A stretch of 64,000 nucleotides of DNA, from the NCBI GenBank assembly GCA_026705765.1, contig JAPPAB010000056.1, positions 24,546 to 88,545 on the forward strand, in the 5' to 3' direction. Under the pieces are notes generated by a model. It searched no databases. It was not told the DNA's origin and was given only the letters and a program-made list of their open reading frames with translations. Position numbers and translations under genes: made by a program. Below are positions 26,621 to 36,701 of this stretch, in pieces. Source of the DNA: Gemmatimonadota bacterium (GTDB lineage Bacteria; Latescibacterota; UBA2968). How positions within the stretch are numbered: position 1 is the first letter of the stretch; the number at the start of each line of letters is the position of its first letter.

Positions 26621-27964
26621 TCACCCGCCATAGCCCAACTTGTTCACAAATTCTGTTGTTGCTCGTCCTGTTCTAAAATCCTCGTGTTGTAAAGCATGGA
26701 GATGAAAGGGAATTGTCGTTGGCACACCTTCGATCACAAACTCTTCAAGTGCGCGCACTACTCGTGCAATTGCCTCGTCGCGCGTGTCGCCATATCCGAT
26801 GAGCTTGGCCAAAAGAGAATCGTACTGCGGGGGAACCGTATATCCCGTATAGACGTGTGAATCAATGCGAATACCCGGACCACCTGGCAGGTGAAGAGAA
26901 GTAATTGTACCGGGCGAGGGCCTGAAATTGTGCTTGGGATCTTCGGCATTGATCCGACACTCAATAGCATGCCCTTTGAAATCAAATAGATCCTGAGATA
27001 GTGTAAGGGATGTACCGGCTGCGATGAGGATCTGCCATTTGACCAGATCGAGTCCTGCCACCATCTCTGTAACCGGGTGCTCGACCTGAATGCGCGTGTT
27101 CATTTCTAAAAAATAAAAATCTCCGGAAGCGTCGAGCAAAAACTCAACGGTGCCAGCACTGGCGTATCCAACCGCAAGAGCACCTTTAATAGCTGCCTCT
27201 CCCATGCGCTGGCGCATGGCTTCATCAACCACGGGAGAAGGCGACTCTTCGATGAGCTTTTGATGCCGACGCTGGACCGAACACTCTCGTTCCCCCAAAT
27301 GCACAATACGCCCCGCCAAATCTCCCAATACCTGGATCTCCACATGCCGGGGCTGCACAATCTCTTTTTCCAAATAGAGCGCACCAGACGTAAACGCCGC
27401 CTGTGCCTCGGCCTGTGCCATTTGCCACGCGCGTTCCAACTCGCGCTCTGAAAACACAGTGCGCATCCCCCGACCACCCCCGCCTGCCACGGCCTTGAGA
27501 CGCACGGGGTATCCAATGCTACGCGCAGCTTGCTGTGCCTCCTCATAGCTCTCCAGAACTCCTGTACCCGGCGCAACGGGCACACCGGCCCCTTGCATGG
27601 TCTCGCGCGCGATGGCCTTATCGCCCATTTTGCGTATCGCTTCGGCAGACGGGCCAATAAAAACAATGCCGCAAGTACCGCAAATTTCGGCAAACTCGGC
27701 ATTCTCGGCCAGCGGACCATATCCCGGATGAATCGCATCGGCATTGGTCACTTCGGCAGCACTTAAAATGCGCGGAATATTTCGATAACTTTGCTCACCG
27801 GGAGGCGGGCCAATACAAACATCTTCGTCGGCCATACCAACGTGCAGAGAATTGCTATCCGCTTCAGAGTAAATGGCTACAGTTTGCAGCCCCAACTCTT
27901 TACAGGCTCGGATAATACGCAGCGCAATCTCGCCGCGGTCGGCAATGAGAACTTTCTCAAACAA
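26621..27964 (-). CDS. accC: Biotin carboxylase subunit of acetyl-CoA carboxylase
   Basis: AccC carboxylates biotin on AccB using ATP and bicarbonate, the first step of fatty acid synthesis. The 447 residues show the N-terminal [18 protein letters not shown], the ATP-grasp glycine loop [32 protein letters not shown] and [16 protein letters not shown] with the catalytic Glu and Arg. One family position differs: GYGPLAEN instead of the usual GYGFLSEN. It follows accB after about 90 bases. Confidence 0.94.
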   Translation of the reverse strand: MFEKVLIADRGEIALRIIRACKELGLQTVAIYSEADSNSLHVGMADEDVCIGPPPGEQSYRNIPRILSAAEVTNADAIHPGYGPLAENAEFAEICGTCGIVFIGPSAEAIRKMGDKAIARETMQGAGVPVAPGTGVLESYEEAQQAARSIGYPVRLKAVAGGGGRGMRTVFSERELERAWQMAQAEAQAAFTSGALYLEKEIVQPRHVEIQVLGDLAGRIVHLGERECSVQRRHQKLIEESPSPVVDEAMRQRMGEAAIKGALAVGYASAGTVEFLLDASGDFYFLEMNTRIQVEHPVTEMVAGLDLVKWQILIAAGTSLTLSQDLFDFKGHAIECRINAEDPKHNFRPSPGTITSLHLPGGPGIRIDSHVYTGYTVPPQYDSLLAKLIGYGDTRDEAIARVVRALEEFVIEGVPTTIPFHLHALQHEDFRTGRATTEFVNKLGYGG

Positions 27965-28056
27965 GGGTATGATCTCAAAAAAGGAAAGGTCAATAGGGCC
28001 TGCTCATTCGCAGGGGGAGGGCAAACGACAACAAGCGAATGGGCATCCCCGAGAGG

Positions 28057-28542
28057 CTATTTTTCTGGGTCAATTAAAAACAAGGGCGTATTGTATTCGA
28101 CGGGCGCGGCATTTTCAACCAGTACGCGCACCACCCGACCATCCACATCACACTCGATTTCATTCATAATTTTCATGGCTTCAATAATACACAGGGTCTG
28201 TCCTCGCGTCACCTCATCGCCTTCTGCTGCATAGGGCGGTGCTTCGGGATTCGGCGATTGGTAAAACATACCCACCATAGGCGAGCGCAAAGTGTGATAG
28301 TGCCCGTCGTCTCCACTTGCAGCATCTTCAACCTGGGTCTCAGAGACATCGACAGGTGCAGATGCTGACGCAGGTGGCGCAGTCAGCGCTTGCACGATGG
28401 GGGCTTGCTTGCTGGCGCGCACAATGCGAATGCGCCCACGCCCAAAGAGCTTGCGTTCAATCTCAACTTCCTGTACATCATCGGCGCCAATCAGATCGAT
28501 GAGTTCTTTCGCACTCGCTATTACCTGTTTGGAAATTTTCAC
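28057..28542 (-). CDS. accB: Biotin carboxyl carrier protein of acetyl-CoA carboxylase
   Basis: A 161-residue BCCP. The biotinyl domain has Lys124 in the invariant EAMKIMNE motif and the thumb-containing SPMVGMFYQSPNPEAPPY. It is preceded by an Ala/Pro linker (about 55-66) and an N-terminal helical region typical of AccB. It forms the classic efp-accB-accC cluster, 9 bases after efp. Confidence 0.95.
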   Translation of the reverse strand: MKISKQVIASAKELIDLIGADDVQEVEIERKLFGRGRIRIVRASKQAPIVQALTAPPASASAPVDVSETQVEDAASGDDGHYHTLRSPMVGMFYQSPNPEAPPYAAEGDEVTRGQTLCIIEAMKIMNEIECDVDGRVVRVLVENAAPVEYNTPLFLIDPEK

Positions 28543-28551
28543 AATGATCTC

Positions 28552-29109
28552 CTAAACCCGTTCGACATAAGACTGGGTGCGCGTATCAATCTTCAACACA
28601 TCGCCAATCTCGACAAATAGCGGAACCTGTACTGTTGCCCCGGTTTCCACGCGCGCGGGCTTTGTCCCGCCAGTAGCTGTATCGCCGCGCAAACCGGGAT
28701 CGGTTTGATCGACTTTTAATTCTACAAAAATGGGCAGTTCCACACCCAGGGCATTTCCCTCGGCAATCAGTACATCGACAATTTCATTTTCCTGCAACAG
28801 CTTTTGCGCATCGCCCACAATCTCCGTAGATACTTCGTATTGGTCGTAGGTGCGCGTATCCATAAAAATGTAAAACGCATCCTGCTTGTATAAGTACTGG
28901 CACTTCCGTCTTTCCAGACGAACATCATCTACTTTGTCGCCCGACCGAAATGTGCGATCAATCACAGCGCCCGACATCACACTCTTGAGCTTGGTACGCA
29001 CGACCGCAGCACCTTTGCCGGGCTTAAAATGCTCAAACTCGGTCATAAAAAAAAGCTGCCCATCCAGGCGAATAACCATACCATTGCGAAAGTCAGAAGT
29101 AGAAACCAT
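28552..29109 (-). CDS. efp: Elongation factor P
   Basis: EF-P rescues ribosomes stalled at polyproline. The 185-residue protein starts at ATG 29109 (MVSTSDFRNGMVI) with AAGGA upstream; a longer open frame lacks homology. The modified loop is PGKGAA (Lys32), so a lysine-type (EpmA or other) modification is possible. The three OB-like domains end in GDVLKIDTRTQSYVERV. No epmA/B or ymfI homologue is seen nearby. Confidence 0.95.
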   Translation of the reverse strand: MVSTSDFRNGMVIRLDGQLFFMTEFEHFKPGKGAAVVRTKLKSVMSGAVIDRTFRSGDKVDDVRLERRKCQYLYKQDAFYIFMDTRTYDQYEVSTEIVGDAQKLLQENEIVDVLIAEGNALGVELPIFVELKVDQTDPGLRGDTATGGTKPARVETGATVQVPLFVEIGDVLKIDTRTQSYVERV

Positions 29110-29113
29110 AAAA

Positions 29114-29851
29114 TTATCCTTGCTTTGACGCGCTAAAGCCAATAAGTGGAGGCCGAGACATAAAAGCATCCCAAAAGGAGTTGTGCTGCTGAGACGGGTG
29201 TATAAAGGGACCGACCCATTGAAAATCGGAAAAACCAGCCTTCTGAAAAGCCCATTGATACGTTTCTGGTTTGAGAAAATAATTCTTAAACTCAAACTGC
29301 GTACCATCTTCATTGATCATCTGATACAAAATAATATCGCCCTCTTCAGGAGAAGGGGTACACACTTTGTCAAATCCGTATTGGGCAAAGGAAATAGTCC
29401 CTCTGGGAACATGCTGGACATTGTCATTAAATCCGATAAATCGTCCTCCTGATCGTAGTCTATTATAGGCCACTTGGACGAAATTGAGAAGTTCCTCTTT
29501 TGTCCCGGCATAATTTAAAAGATACATCGCCACCACAACATCGACAGATTCAGCCATATCGAGCTGTGCCACATCTCGATTCAGATACTTGCATCCCAAA
29601 GGACGGACGCGTTCTTCTTCTTTTGCCAATTTGATCATTTCTGCGGAAAGATCGACGCCTGTGACTTCTGCTGCCCCGGCTTGTTTGATCTTACGCGTGT
29701 AAAACCCCTCACCGCAAGCCAGGTCTAATACCGTTGCCCCCTGGATATCTCCCAATATCTTAAAAAAAGTATATTCTTCAATATATTTTCGAAATGAAAG
29801 TTGCTTGGAATCCCTATAGGCTTCCGCAATTCCATCATACTCCTGATTCAT
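29114..29851 (-). CDS. Class I SAM-dependent methyltransferase
   Basis: A ~245-residue methyltransferase from MNQEYDGIAEAYRDSKQ. Motif I is VLDLACGEGFYTRKIKQAGA and the acidic loop is VTGVDLSAEMIKLAKEE; YLLNYAGTKEEL and GGRFIGFNDN follow as in small-molecule (ToxA/UbiE-like) enzymes. ATG 29851 is chosen because the family N-terminus begins there; the open frame extends to 29926 but overlaps the TPR gene. The substrate is unknown. It overlaps the upstream TPR gene by about 17 bases. Confidence 0.82.
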   Translation of the reverse strand: MNQEYDGIAEAYRDSKQLSFRKYIEEYTFFKILGDIQGATVLDLACGEGFYTRKIKQAGAAEVTGVDLSAEMIKLAKEEERVRPLGCKYLNRDVAQLDMAESVDVVVAMYLLNYAGTKEELLNFVQVAYNRLRSGGRFIGFNDNVQHVPRGTISFAQYGFDKVCTPSPEEGDIILYQMINEDGTQFEFKNYFLKPETYQWAFQKAGFSDFQWVGPFIHPSQQHNSFWDAFMSRPPLIGFSASKQG

Positions 29852-30587
29852 GCCCCGATTCCTCTGATAAATTCCGCAACTCATCCAGGCGAGCAATAAT
29901 ATGCTCATTGTCTGGTTCGCGTGCAATCACCTGTTCCAAAACTGCGATGGCCTCCTGAATAAGGCCCTGACTCGCGTACAGATCAGCCAGCGTTTTCGTT
30001 GCAATAACAGGGACCTCTCCTCCGGATTTTGGCTCGCGTTTAAGTGACGTAACCAGCGTATCTAAATCATCCTCGACATCTTCCTCTAAGAGAGCCTGAT
30101 CAAATGAATCGCTATCAGATACGACTTCACTGTCCTCAGAATCGGTATTCGCGTCTGCAGACTCAGAACTCAGGTCTTGCTCCTCTTCAACCTCCTCGCC
30201 CTTGAGTTTGCGAATCTGCTCTATAAGTTCGGGACAAAAGGGATCGCGTGCCTGAGCCTGTTCAAAGTATTTGAGCGCGAGGTCGCCGCGGTCCAATTGC
30301 AAAGCGATTTTGCCCATATACCAATGTGCGGCAAGATGACCTGCATCTAATTGCAGTACCCTGTGAAATACCAGACGTGCTTCTTCATAATGCCCGGCCG
30401 CCTGATAGCATTTACCCATCACCACATGGCCTGCCGTATAAGACGGGCGATAGCGCAATCCTCGGTGACACACCTCAATTGCGCGTGCGACCTCTCCCTG
30501 CTGCAACAACCCATCTGCCAGACGTGCAAATAAAATGGAGGTCGGATTTTGATCACAGATTTTTTGAAGTTTTTCTATTTCCAACAT
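29835..30587 (-). CDS. TPR-repeat protein with acidic linker
   Basis: About 250 residues from MLEIEKLQKICDQNP. At least three tetratricopeptide units lie in residues 1-130 (ADGLLQQGEVARAIEVCHRGL, YQAAGHYEEARLVFHRVLQL, GKIALQLDRGDLALKYFEQA), then a strongly acidic Ser/Asp/Glu linker, and a last TPR-like pair (LADLYASQGLIQEAIAVLEQ). No signal peptide, so it is cytoplasmic or membrane-associated through partners. The specific role is unknown. An upstream in-frame start at 30653 is less likely. Confidence 0.78.
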   Translation of the reverse strand: MLEIEKLQKICDQNPTSILFARLADGLLQQGEVARAIEVCHRGLRYRPSYTAGHVVMGKCYQAAGHYEEARLVFHRVLQLDAGHLAAHWYMGKIALQLDRGDLALKYFEQAQARDPFCPELIEQIRKLKGEEVEEEQDLSSESADANTDSEDSEVVSDSDSFDQALLEEDVEDDLDTLVTSLKREPKSGGEVPVIATKTLADLYASQGLIQEAIAVLEQVIAREPDNEHIIARLDELRNLSEESGHESGV

Positions 30588-30927
30588 AGAAGTAAATTGC
30601 CCCTGAAAAAGATCGGGCATAATAGAAAAAAGGTCCGAAATTGTCAACGACAAATAGAGATTAAACCGGATCTTATTTCATTTTTCTCGCGCTGTCTTCT
30701 CGCACAATTACACAAGAAAAGATTAACGCGCAACAAAATCGTTCTCAAATGTAAAAAATCTGACCAAAAAATCCAATGCAAAATCAGCCAATAATTTCGA
30801 CGATTCCCGATGTGATTTACCTTGTCTCATAAGCGTGAAATGGATATATTTCCTCTTCACAAAGAGAAGCAAAATTATCCGTAACATTGATGTTTAACAA
30901 TCTGTTACGCTTACAAGGAGCATCTTA
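30588..30927. other. Intergenic region with an imperfect palindrome before chrA
   Basis: A 340-base AT-rich divergent spacer with no recognisable gene. Near the chrA side, GTAACATTG (30881-30889) and an inverted CAATCTGTTAC (30898-30908) form an imperfect palindrome that could be an operator. No consensus promoter pair is seen. Confidence 0.4.
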
Positions 30928-31449
30928 ATGGAGCTATTCCGTCTGTTTGTTTCATTCACTAAAGTCGGCATCTTTGCTTATGGCGGCGGCCCTTCGATGA
31001 TCCCGCTCATTCAAGAAGAAGTCGTCGATCGCAATGCGTGGATGACCATAGAAGAATTTACAGACGCGCTTGCGATGGGCTATGCACTTCCCGGTCCCAT
31101 CGCCACCAAAATGGCTGCGTATATAGGATACCAGGTCGCCGACACACCCGGCCTTTTGGTCGCGCTCTTTGGCACGGTATTCCCCTCATTGCTCATGATG
31201 ATGATCCTCGGTCTGTTTTTCATGAACTACAAGGATACGCCGCTCGTACAGGCCATGCTCAAAGCCGTGCGCCCGGCAGTAGTCGGGCTTTTAATCGTCG
31301 TAGTCTGGGAAATGTGCCCCAAATCCGTTACCTCCTGGCACACTGCCCTGATTGCGGTTGCTGCATTTGTAGCCATCAACTTTCTCAATCTGCATCCCGC
31401 CCTGGCCATTGTTGTAACCGCAGCCCTTGGCCTGGCATTTTATCGATAA
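30928..31449 (+). CDS. Chromate transporter (ChrA) family protein, single-domain form
   Basis: A 173-residue inner-membrane protein of the short ChrA type. The family signature is FTKVGIFAYGGGPSMIPLIQEEVV, with FTDALAMGYALPGPIATKMAAYIGY next and four or five hydrophobic helices. Short ChrA proteins usually act as two adjacent genes forming a heterodimer; here only one is present. AAGGAG lies 7 bases before the ATG. An actual role in chromate efflux is not shown, since the family also includes other anion exporters. Confidence 0.88.
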   Translation: MELFRLFVSFTKVGIFAYGGGPSMIPLIQEEVVDRNAWMTIEEFTDALAMGYALPGPIATKMAAYIGYQVADTPGLLVALFGTVFPSLLMMMILGLFFMNYKDTPLVQAMLKAVRPAVVGLLIVVVWEMCPKSVTSWHTALIAVAAFVAINFLNLHPALAIVVTAALGLAFYR

Positions 31450-31478
31450 CCCAAAAGTATAGACATTCAGGACATACT

Positions 31479-32507
31479 ATGTACACTTTTTATGCCCAAA
31501 AGTCGCTCTTCGATACCGGCTTGTCAACCGCTGAAATGCACGCTGTTCTTCAAACGCCCGACCGCGATATTCTACCGCTTTTACACGCAGCATATCAGGT
31601 GCGCCATCATTATTTTGGGCGCAAAGTACACATCCATGTGCTGATGAATGCCAAAAGTGGCTTGTGTCCCGAAGATTGTGCCTATTGCTCGCAATCGGCT
31701 GTCTCAAACGCACCGATTGATAAATATCCCCTGCGACCATCTCGCGAGATGATAGATGCAGCCCGCGAAGCCAAAGAAAACGGTGCGTATCGATACTGCA
31801 TAGTCACGAGCGGACGCGCACCCACCGACAATGAAGTTGATGCTATCACAGATGTCGTGCGCCAGATCAAACGGGAAGTAGATATCGACATTTGTTGTTG
31901 TTTGGGCTTGCTAACTGGCGAAAAAGCACAGCGCCTAAAAAACGCTGGCGTCGATCGCGTAAACCACAATCTCAACACCAGCAAAGCGCACACGCCGCAT
32001 ATTGTATCTACACACACCTACGAAGACCGCCTGAAAACCCTGCACAACATCCAAAAAGCGGGCCTGGATACGTGCAGTGGCGGCATTATCGGCATGGGAG
32101 AAACCCACGATGATATAATTGATATGGCCGTGTCTTTGCGCGACCTTGACGTCAACTCCATCCCCGTCAATTTCCTGCACCCCATCGCGGGCACACCCCT
32201 GTCAAATCGAAATTCCTTGACCCCACACGATTGTCTGCGCGCATTGTGTCTGTTCCGATTTGTCAACCCCTCAACCGAAATTCGCGTGGCGGGTGGCCGA
32301 GAGAAAAACCTCCGGGCCCTCCAACCCCTATCACTTTATCCCGCCAACTCGCTCTTCATGGAGGGATATTTGACCACCGGTGGCATGGATATAGAGAATA
32401 CGCACCAGATGATCGCCGATCTGGGATTTGAAGTTGAAACGATTCAAAGCGAATCGAAAAGCGATCAGCTTCTGGCGATAGGCACACCAGTACACGCTCA
32501 ACAGTAA
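31479..32507 (+). CDS. bioB: Biotin synthase
   Basis: BioB inserts sulfur into dethiobiotin with radical SAM chemistry. Starting at ATG 31479 the protein has 342 residues. The radical SAM cysteines are Cys63-x3-Cys67-x2-Cys70 (SGLCPEDCAYC); the [2Fe-2S] ligands and the unusual Arg are represented by YRYCIVTSGR, DICCCLGLL, TCSGGIIGMGE and EIRVAGGRE. NSLFMEGYLTTGG closes the barrel. The open frame further upstream runs through chrA and is not used. No other bio genes are nearby. mnmG follows after 8 bases. Confidence 0.93.
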   Translation: MYTFYAQKSLFDTGLSTAEMHAVLQTPDRDILPLLHAAYQVRHHYFGRKVHIHVLMNAKSGLCPEDCAYCSQSAVSNAPIDKYPLRPSREMIDAAREAKENGAYRYCIVTSGRAPTDNEVDAITDVVRQIKREVDIDICCCLGLLTGEKAQRLKNAGVDRVNHNLNTSKAHTPHIVSTHTYEDRLKTLHNIQKAGLDTCSGGIIGMGETHDDIIDMAVSLRDLDVNSIPVNFLHPIAGTPLSNRNSLTPHDCLRALCLFRFVNPSTEIRVAGGREKNLRALQPLSLYPANSLFMEGYLTTGGMDIENTHQMIADLGFEVETIQSESKSDQLLAIGTPVHAQQ

Positions 32508-32515
32508 AAACGAAT

Positions 32516-34393
32516 ATGTCGATCTACGAAAAAAAATACGACGTCATTGTCGTTGGCGGCGGACATGCAGGTGCAGAAGCTGCACTGGCCTCTGCGCGCA
32601 TGGGAAGTGAAACACTACTGCTGACCATGAACCTCGACACCATCGCACAGATGTCGTGCAACCCGGCCATTGGCGGCATAGCAAAAGGCCACATGGTGCG
32701 CGAAATTGACGCTCTGGGCGGTGAAATGGCGCGCAATATAGACACCACGGGTCTGCAATTTCGCATGCTCAACCGGCGCAGAGGACCCGCTGTACAGGCA
32801 CCACGAGCGCAGGCGGACAAAAAAGCATATCAGTTTCGCATAAAAGAAGTAGTCGAAAACCAGCCACACCTCGATGTCAAACAGGGCTTGCTCGAAGACC
32901 TCGTGGTCAAAAACAGACGCATTGAAGGCGTGGTCACCAAAGCCAAAACGGTTTTTGCCGCCAAAACTGTAATCCTGACCACGGGCACCTTCCTCAAGGG
33001 CCTCATTCATGTAGGCGATTTCTCCTACAGCGCGGGGCGCGCAGGTGAGCAAGCCGCCGACAAAGCATCCGATGGTCTCTCCCAACTCGGCTTTGAACTC
33101 GGGCGGCTCAAAACAGGCACCCCACCGCGCGTCAATGCGCGCAGCATCGACTTTGGCGCCTGCGAAGAGCAACCAGGTGATCCAGATCCCCGGCCCTTTT
33201 CCTACCATACCGACGCCATCGAGCAAGAGCAACTCAGTTGTCATCTCACAATGACCGTGCCCAAAACGCACGATATTATTCGCAGCAATCTGGATCGCTC
33301 GGCCATGTACAGCGGGCGCATCCAGGGAGTGGGACCGCGATATTGTCCCTCGGTAGAAGACAAAATTGTGCGTTTTCCCGACAAGGAAGGGCATCAAATT
33401 TTTCTCGAGCCCGAAGGATATCACACCCTTGAAATCTATCTCAATGGCCTGTCGATGAGCCTGCCCGAAGATGTGCAGGTCGAGGTTGTACGCAGCATTC
33501 CCGGTCTCGAACGGGCCGAGATCATGCGCCCGGCCTATGCCGTCGAATACGACTATGTACCCCCGACGCAAATCCATCCCACCCTGGAAACAAAACCCAT
33601 CACCGGTTTGTTTTTTGCTGGACAAATCAATGGCACCACTGGATACGAAGAAGCCGCTGGTCAGGGAATTATGGCGGGCATCAACGCCGCCTTAACAGCC
33701 CGGGGCGACGATCCCATAATCCTGGACCGCTCGCAGGCCTATATCGGCGTTCTAATTGACGACCTCGTGACCAAAGGCACTGAAGAACCCTATCGCATGT
33801 TTACCTCACTGGCCGAATACCGCCTGCTCTTGCGCCAGGATAACGCGGATTTGCGCCTGTGCGAACTCGGGCGCAAAATTGGATTGCTTTCCGACGAGGC
33901 GTATAACCGTTTTTGCAAGCGAAAAAAACAAATCGATAAAGAAATCGAACGGCTGCGCTCAACGCGCCTCACCCCAATCGACAATGTCCAAACAACCCTC
34001 AAAGCGTCGCATTCTTCTCCTTTGAAACGCGCAGTGACACTCGCCGAACTTTTGCGACGACCAGAATTGTCATACGACATAGTCACACAATTGTCACCTG
34101 CTGCTAAAGACCTGCCTGAGGATGTGTGTGAATCGGTCGAAATCGAACTCAAATACGAGGGATATCTCGATCGGCAAGAAGAACAGGTGCAGCGCTTTCA
34201 CAATTTGGAAAAAAAATACATTCCCGAAAACTTTGACTATGCCGCCATCGCGGCTTTGCGAAATGAAGCTATTGAAAAATTCATCCGCATCAGACCTCGA
34301 TCACTGGGACAGGCATCTCGTATTCCGGGCATTTCCCCTGCGGATATTTCTCTACTTATGATCATGCTAAAAAAACGCGGTATTCCCGTATGA
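32516..34393 (+). CDS. mnmG: tRNA uridine-34 carboxymethylaminomethyl synthesis enzyme MnmG
   Basis: MnmG (GidA) works with MnmE to put cmnm5 on U34 of tRNAs. The 625 residues begin with the FAD dinucleotide motif VIVVGGGHAGAEAALASARMG and the family signatures CNPAIGGIAKGHMVREIDALGGEM and GQINGTTGYEEAAGQG. The C-terminal MnmE-binding helical domain ends in RPRSLGQASRIPGISPADIS. It overlaps the next gene by ATGA. No mnmE lies in the window. Confidence 0.96.
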   Translation: MSIYEKKYDVIVVGGGHAGAEAALASARMGSETLLLTMNLDTIAQMSCNPAIGGIAKGHMVREIDALGGEMARNIDTTGLQFRMLNRRRGPAVQAPRAQADKKAYQFRIKEVVENQPHLDVKQGLLEDLVVKNRRIEGVVTKAKTVFAAKTVILTTGTFLKGLIHVGDFSYSAGRAGEQAADKASDGLSQLGFELGRLKTGTPPRVNARSIDFGACEEQPGDPDPRPFSYHTDAIEQEQLSCHLTMTVPKTHDIIRSNLDRSAMYSGRIQGVGPRYCPSVEDKIVRFPDKEGHQIFLEPEGYHTLEIYLNGLSMSLPEDVQVEVVRSIPGLERAEIMRPAYAVEYDYVPPTQIHPTLETKPITGLFFAGQINGTTGYEEAAGQGIMAGINAALTARGDDPIILDRSQAYIGVLIDDLVTKGTEEPYRMFTSLAEYRLLLRQDNADLRLCELGRKIGLLSDEAYNRFCKRKKQIDKEIERLRSTRLTPIDNVQTTLKASHSSPLKRAVTLAELLRRPELSYDIVTQLSPAAKDLPEDVCESVEIELKYEGYLDRQEEQVQRFHNLEKKYIPENFDYAAIAALRNEAIEKFIRIRPRSLGQASRIPGISPADISLLMIMLKKRGIPV

Positions 34394-35220
34394 AACTCCA
34401 TCCCGAACAAATCCACGCCATTGTATCGCTACTATCGGACTGTTCCCCCGACATTGCGGATCGTTTGCGCCAAAAACTGTATGATATGGGTGAAAAGGCC
34501 ACACGCGAAATCCACAGAGCCTGCGCCGAAGACTCACGCGCACACCGGGAAGTCAGCCGCGTACTCAGGCAATTTAGAGAACCGTCTCTGGACATGCGGT
34601 TTCGCGATCTCACACGCGACCAACACGGCGACATTGCCCTTGAAGAAGGCGTCTTTACCCTCGCGCGATTTGGATATCCCGACCTCGATGAAAGTGCTTA
34701 CAAAACGCGTCTGGGATACATGGCCTTTGAACTCGCGCCCAAAATTGCCCCCGACGATCATCCCATTCGCATCATTCGCACGCTCAATCATTATCTCTTT
34801 GAAGAGCAAGGGTTTCACGCATCTACACACCGTGATCCCGACGACACGTATTTCAACCGCGTGCTCGATCGCAAGCGCGGCTGGCCAATCACGCTCTCAG
34901 CGGTCTATCTCATTCTCGCACAACGCCTTGAATTACCTATCGCAGGCGTTGCTTTGCCCAAGCACTACATCGTCAAATACATCCACAACGATCAACATAT
35001 TTATATTGATCCACACAACCGGGGTCAGATCCTCACGGCAAATGAATGCGCCGATCTCATTGGTGAAAAAATCTCGGACGATCTTTTTTCTAAAGCCAGC
35101 AACTCCTTCACACTCTTTCGCATGATGAACAACCTCAGATATACATATCTAAACCTGGGCGACCCAAACCGCGCCAAAAAACTCGAACATCTCATGGACA
35201 TCCTTCAGCCCGATATATGA
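34390..35220 (+). CDS. SirB1-like transglutaminase-family protein
   Basis: A 276-residue protein of the SirB1/DUF3808-like transglutaminase group. The core segment [44 protein letters not shown] region and [16 protein letters not shown] is typical: the family usually has RRGNPISLS at the first motif. It is translationally coupled to mnmG (ATGA). It is often found near RNA-modification or translation genes, and its function is not established. Confidence 0.85.
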   Translation: MKLHPEQIHAIVSLLSDCSPDIADRLRQKLYDMGEKATREIHRACAEDSRAHREVSRVLRQFREPSLDMRFRDLTRDQHGDIALEEGVFTLARFGYPDLDESAYKTRLGYMAFELAPKIAPDDHPIRIIRTLNHYLFEEQGFHASTHRDPDDTYFNRVLDRKRGWPITLSAVYLILAQRLELPIAGVALPKHYIVKYIHNDQHIYIDPHNRGQILTANECADLIGEKISDDLFSKASNSFTLFRMMNNLRYTYLNLGDPNRAKKLEHLMDILQPDI

Positions 35221-35231
35221 GCGAGGTGCCA

Positions 35232-35702
35232 ATGTCAGAAAGCATCAAAATCATCGCGCAAAACCGAAAGGCGCGGCGTGACTACCACATCCTCAGCACG
35301 TATGAAGCCGGCCTGCAATTGCGGGGCACAGAAGTCAAAGCCCTGCGCGAAGGCCGTGCCAACTTGAAAGATGGCTACGCGCGTATTGAAGATGGGGAAG
35401 CTTATTTGCACAACACGCATATCAGCGAATATGCACAGGGCAACCAGTTTAATCACGACACCGAGCGCAAACGCAAATTACTGCTCCACCGCCATGAAAT
35501 CAATCGCCTGAGAGGATATATCAACGAAAGAGGCCACACATTAATCCCCCTCAAACTCTATTTTAAACGCGGCAAAGCCAAAGTCGAACTCGGCGTGGCA
35601 CGCGGCAAAAAACAATTTGACAAGCGGCGCGATATTGCCCGCCGAGATGCCCAGCGCGAAGTCGAACAAGCGCTGAAATCACGCATCCGCAACGGGAGGT
35701 AA
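35232..35702 (+). CDS. smpB: SsrA-binding protein SmpB
   Basis: SmpB brings tmRNA to stalled ribosomes for trans-translation. The protein (156 residues from ATG 35232; ATG 35217 overlaps the previous stop) has [32 protein letters not shown] and the basic tail [22 protein letters not shown] that enters the decoding site. GAGGT lies 5 bases before ATG 35232, which favours it. No ssrA gene was recognised in the window. The TAA stop is followed in the same frame by the next gene. Confidence 0.95.
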   Translation: MSESIKIIAQNRKARRDYHILSTYEAGLQLRGTEVKALREGRANLKDGYARIEDGEAYLHNTHISEYAQGNQFNHDTERKRKLLLHRHEINRLRGYINERGHTLIPLKLYFKRGKAKVELGVARGKKQFDKRRDIARRDAQREVEQALKSRIRNGR

Positions 35703-35705
35703 ATC

Positions 35706-36623
35706 ATCACATCTTCACAAACAACAGGCATTGACCTCCCCCCCGATGACCTGGGCTACTACTACGACCCCCATGTCGAAGCGGGTCTTCACGGCAAAAT
35801 CAAACTCTCTTCAAAAGTCCTCGAGCACTGTCGATGCGGCGGCAAGTCGCCTTTTATGGTCCTTGATACAAAGAGCAGCGAACCCATCTGGTGCCCGTGT
35901 TATTCCTTTCGGATGAAGAGGCTCCATGTTGATAAGTACATCCGAAAATCGGGCATTCCCGATCGATTTCGCTTTAAGTTCTTACAGGACTTTAAGGTGC
36001 AGTACGACAATGGGCAAGACATCCCAGCAGCGAGACGGCTTAAAGCCGTTTTTTTGAGGGATTATATTGAAAGCAAAAAAGAATCAACCAAAGGCTTATA
36101 TTTGTGGGGTGAACCAGGCCGAGGAAAAACTTACTTTGCATATATCTTGCTCAACGAACTCATTTTTCGATTTGTAAAACCCGGCAAATTCATCTCACTC
36201 TCAAAGAGCTTTCACGAAATCAGACGCACATTTGACGAAAGCAGTGACACGCATGGGCAGGCTATGCCCATGATTGACGTATTGAGCAATGTGCCCTATC
36301 TCGTCATCGACGACTTTGGCGTGCAGCGCAATACCGAATGGGAAATGGAAATTCTCTACAACCTCATTGATGCCCGCTATGCCAATCGACGCCTGACATT
36401 TGTGACCACAAATCAGAAAGTTGATGAATTGAAAGATCTCGCGCAGGGGCGCATCTATTCTCGCTTTCTCGAAATGTGTCATATCATTCACGTTGACGGG
36501 CACGACTTCCGAGAATTGGGCAATCCGCAAGGATCGGCCATCAGTAAGCAAACAGACGCACAGCCCACAATAGGGCGGGACAGAATAATAGATGAACAGG
36601 CACAGGCCGGAGGCATGGCGTAG
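35706..36623 (+). CDS. DnaC/IstB-like AAA+ ATPase (helicase loader), non-ATG start
   Basis: A AAA+ ATPase with an N-terminal zinc-finger-like region, as in DnaC/DnaI helicase loaders. Walker A is LYLWGEPGRGKTYFA, Walker B is VPYLVIDDFG, sensor 1 is LTFVTTNQKVDEL, and RIYSRFLEMC is the arginine-finger segment. The first ATG (35856) falls between the two halves of a CRCGGKSPF...WCPCYSFRMKR cysteine module, so it cannot be the true start. Clearly coding sequence (GIDLPPDDLGYYYDPHVEAG) runs back to the smpB stop in the same frame with no ATG, GTG or TTG. GGGAGGT at 35694-35700 is ideally placed for ATC at 35703 or 35706. An ATC or ATT start is the simplest reading; a sequencing error is the alternative. 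Confidence 0.75.
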   Translation: MTSSQTTGIDLPPDDLGYYYDPHVEAGLHGKIKLSSKVLEHCRCGGKSPFMVLDTKSSEPIWCPCYSFRMKRLHVDKYIRKSGIPDRFRFKFLQDFKVQYDNGQDIPAARRLKAVFLRDYIESKKESTKGLYLWGEPGRGKTYFAYILLNELIFRFVKPGKFISLSKSFHEIRRTFDESSDTHGQAMPMIDVLSNVPYLVIDDFGVQRNTEWEMEILYNLIDARYANRRLTFVTTNQKVDELKDLAQGRIYSRFLEMCHIIHVDGHDFRELGNPQGSAISKQTDAQPTIGRDRIIDEQAQAGGMA

Positions 36624-36649
36624 CTACATTCTACAACGGGCGAAGCAGA

Positions 36650-36692
36650 GTCACTCTCTTCCGTTAATTCGTCTATTCGTCTATTCGCCAAA
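36650..36692. repeat. Dispersed octamer repeat, short copy
   Basis: TTCGTCTATTCGTCTATTCG in the spacer before rph matches the terminal 8-base arrays of the repeat elements at 22233-22319 and 38842-38946, but without the central core. Confidence 0.6.
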
Positions 36693-36701
36693 GGAGCATT
36701 T

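Noticed and set aside
31038..31478. N-terminal extension of the bioB frame
   Set aside because: This frame runs through chrA in another phase; the BioB family N-terminus starts at 31479.
32615..33625. 336-codon minus-strand frame opposite mnmG
   Set aside because: It lies inside a certain mnmG gene, has no ribosome site and no recognisable motifs; it follows from codon usage.
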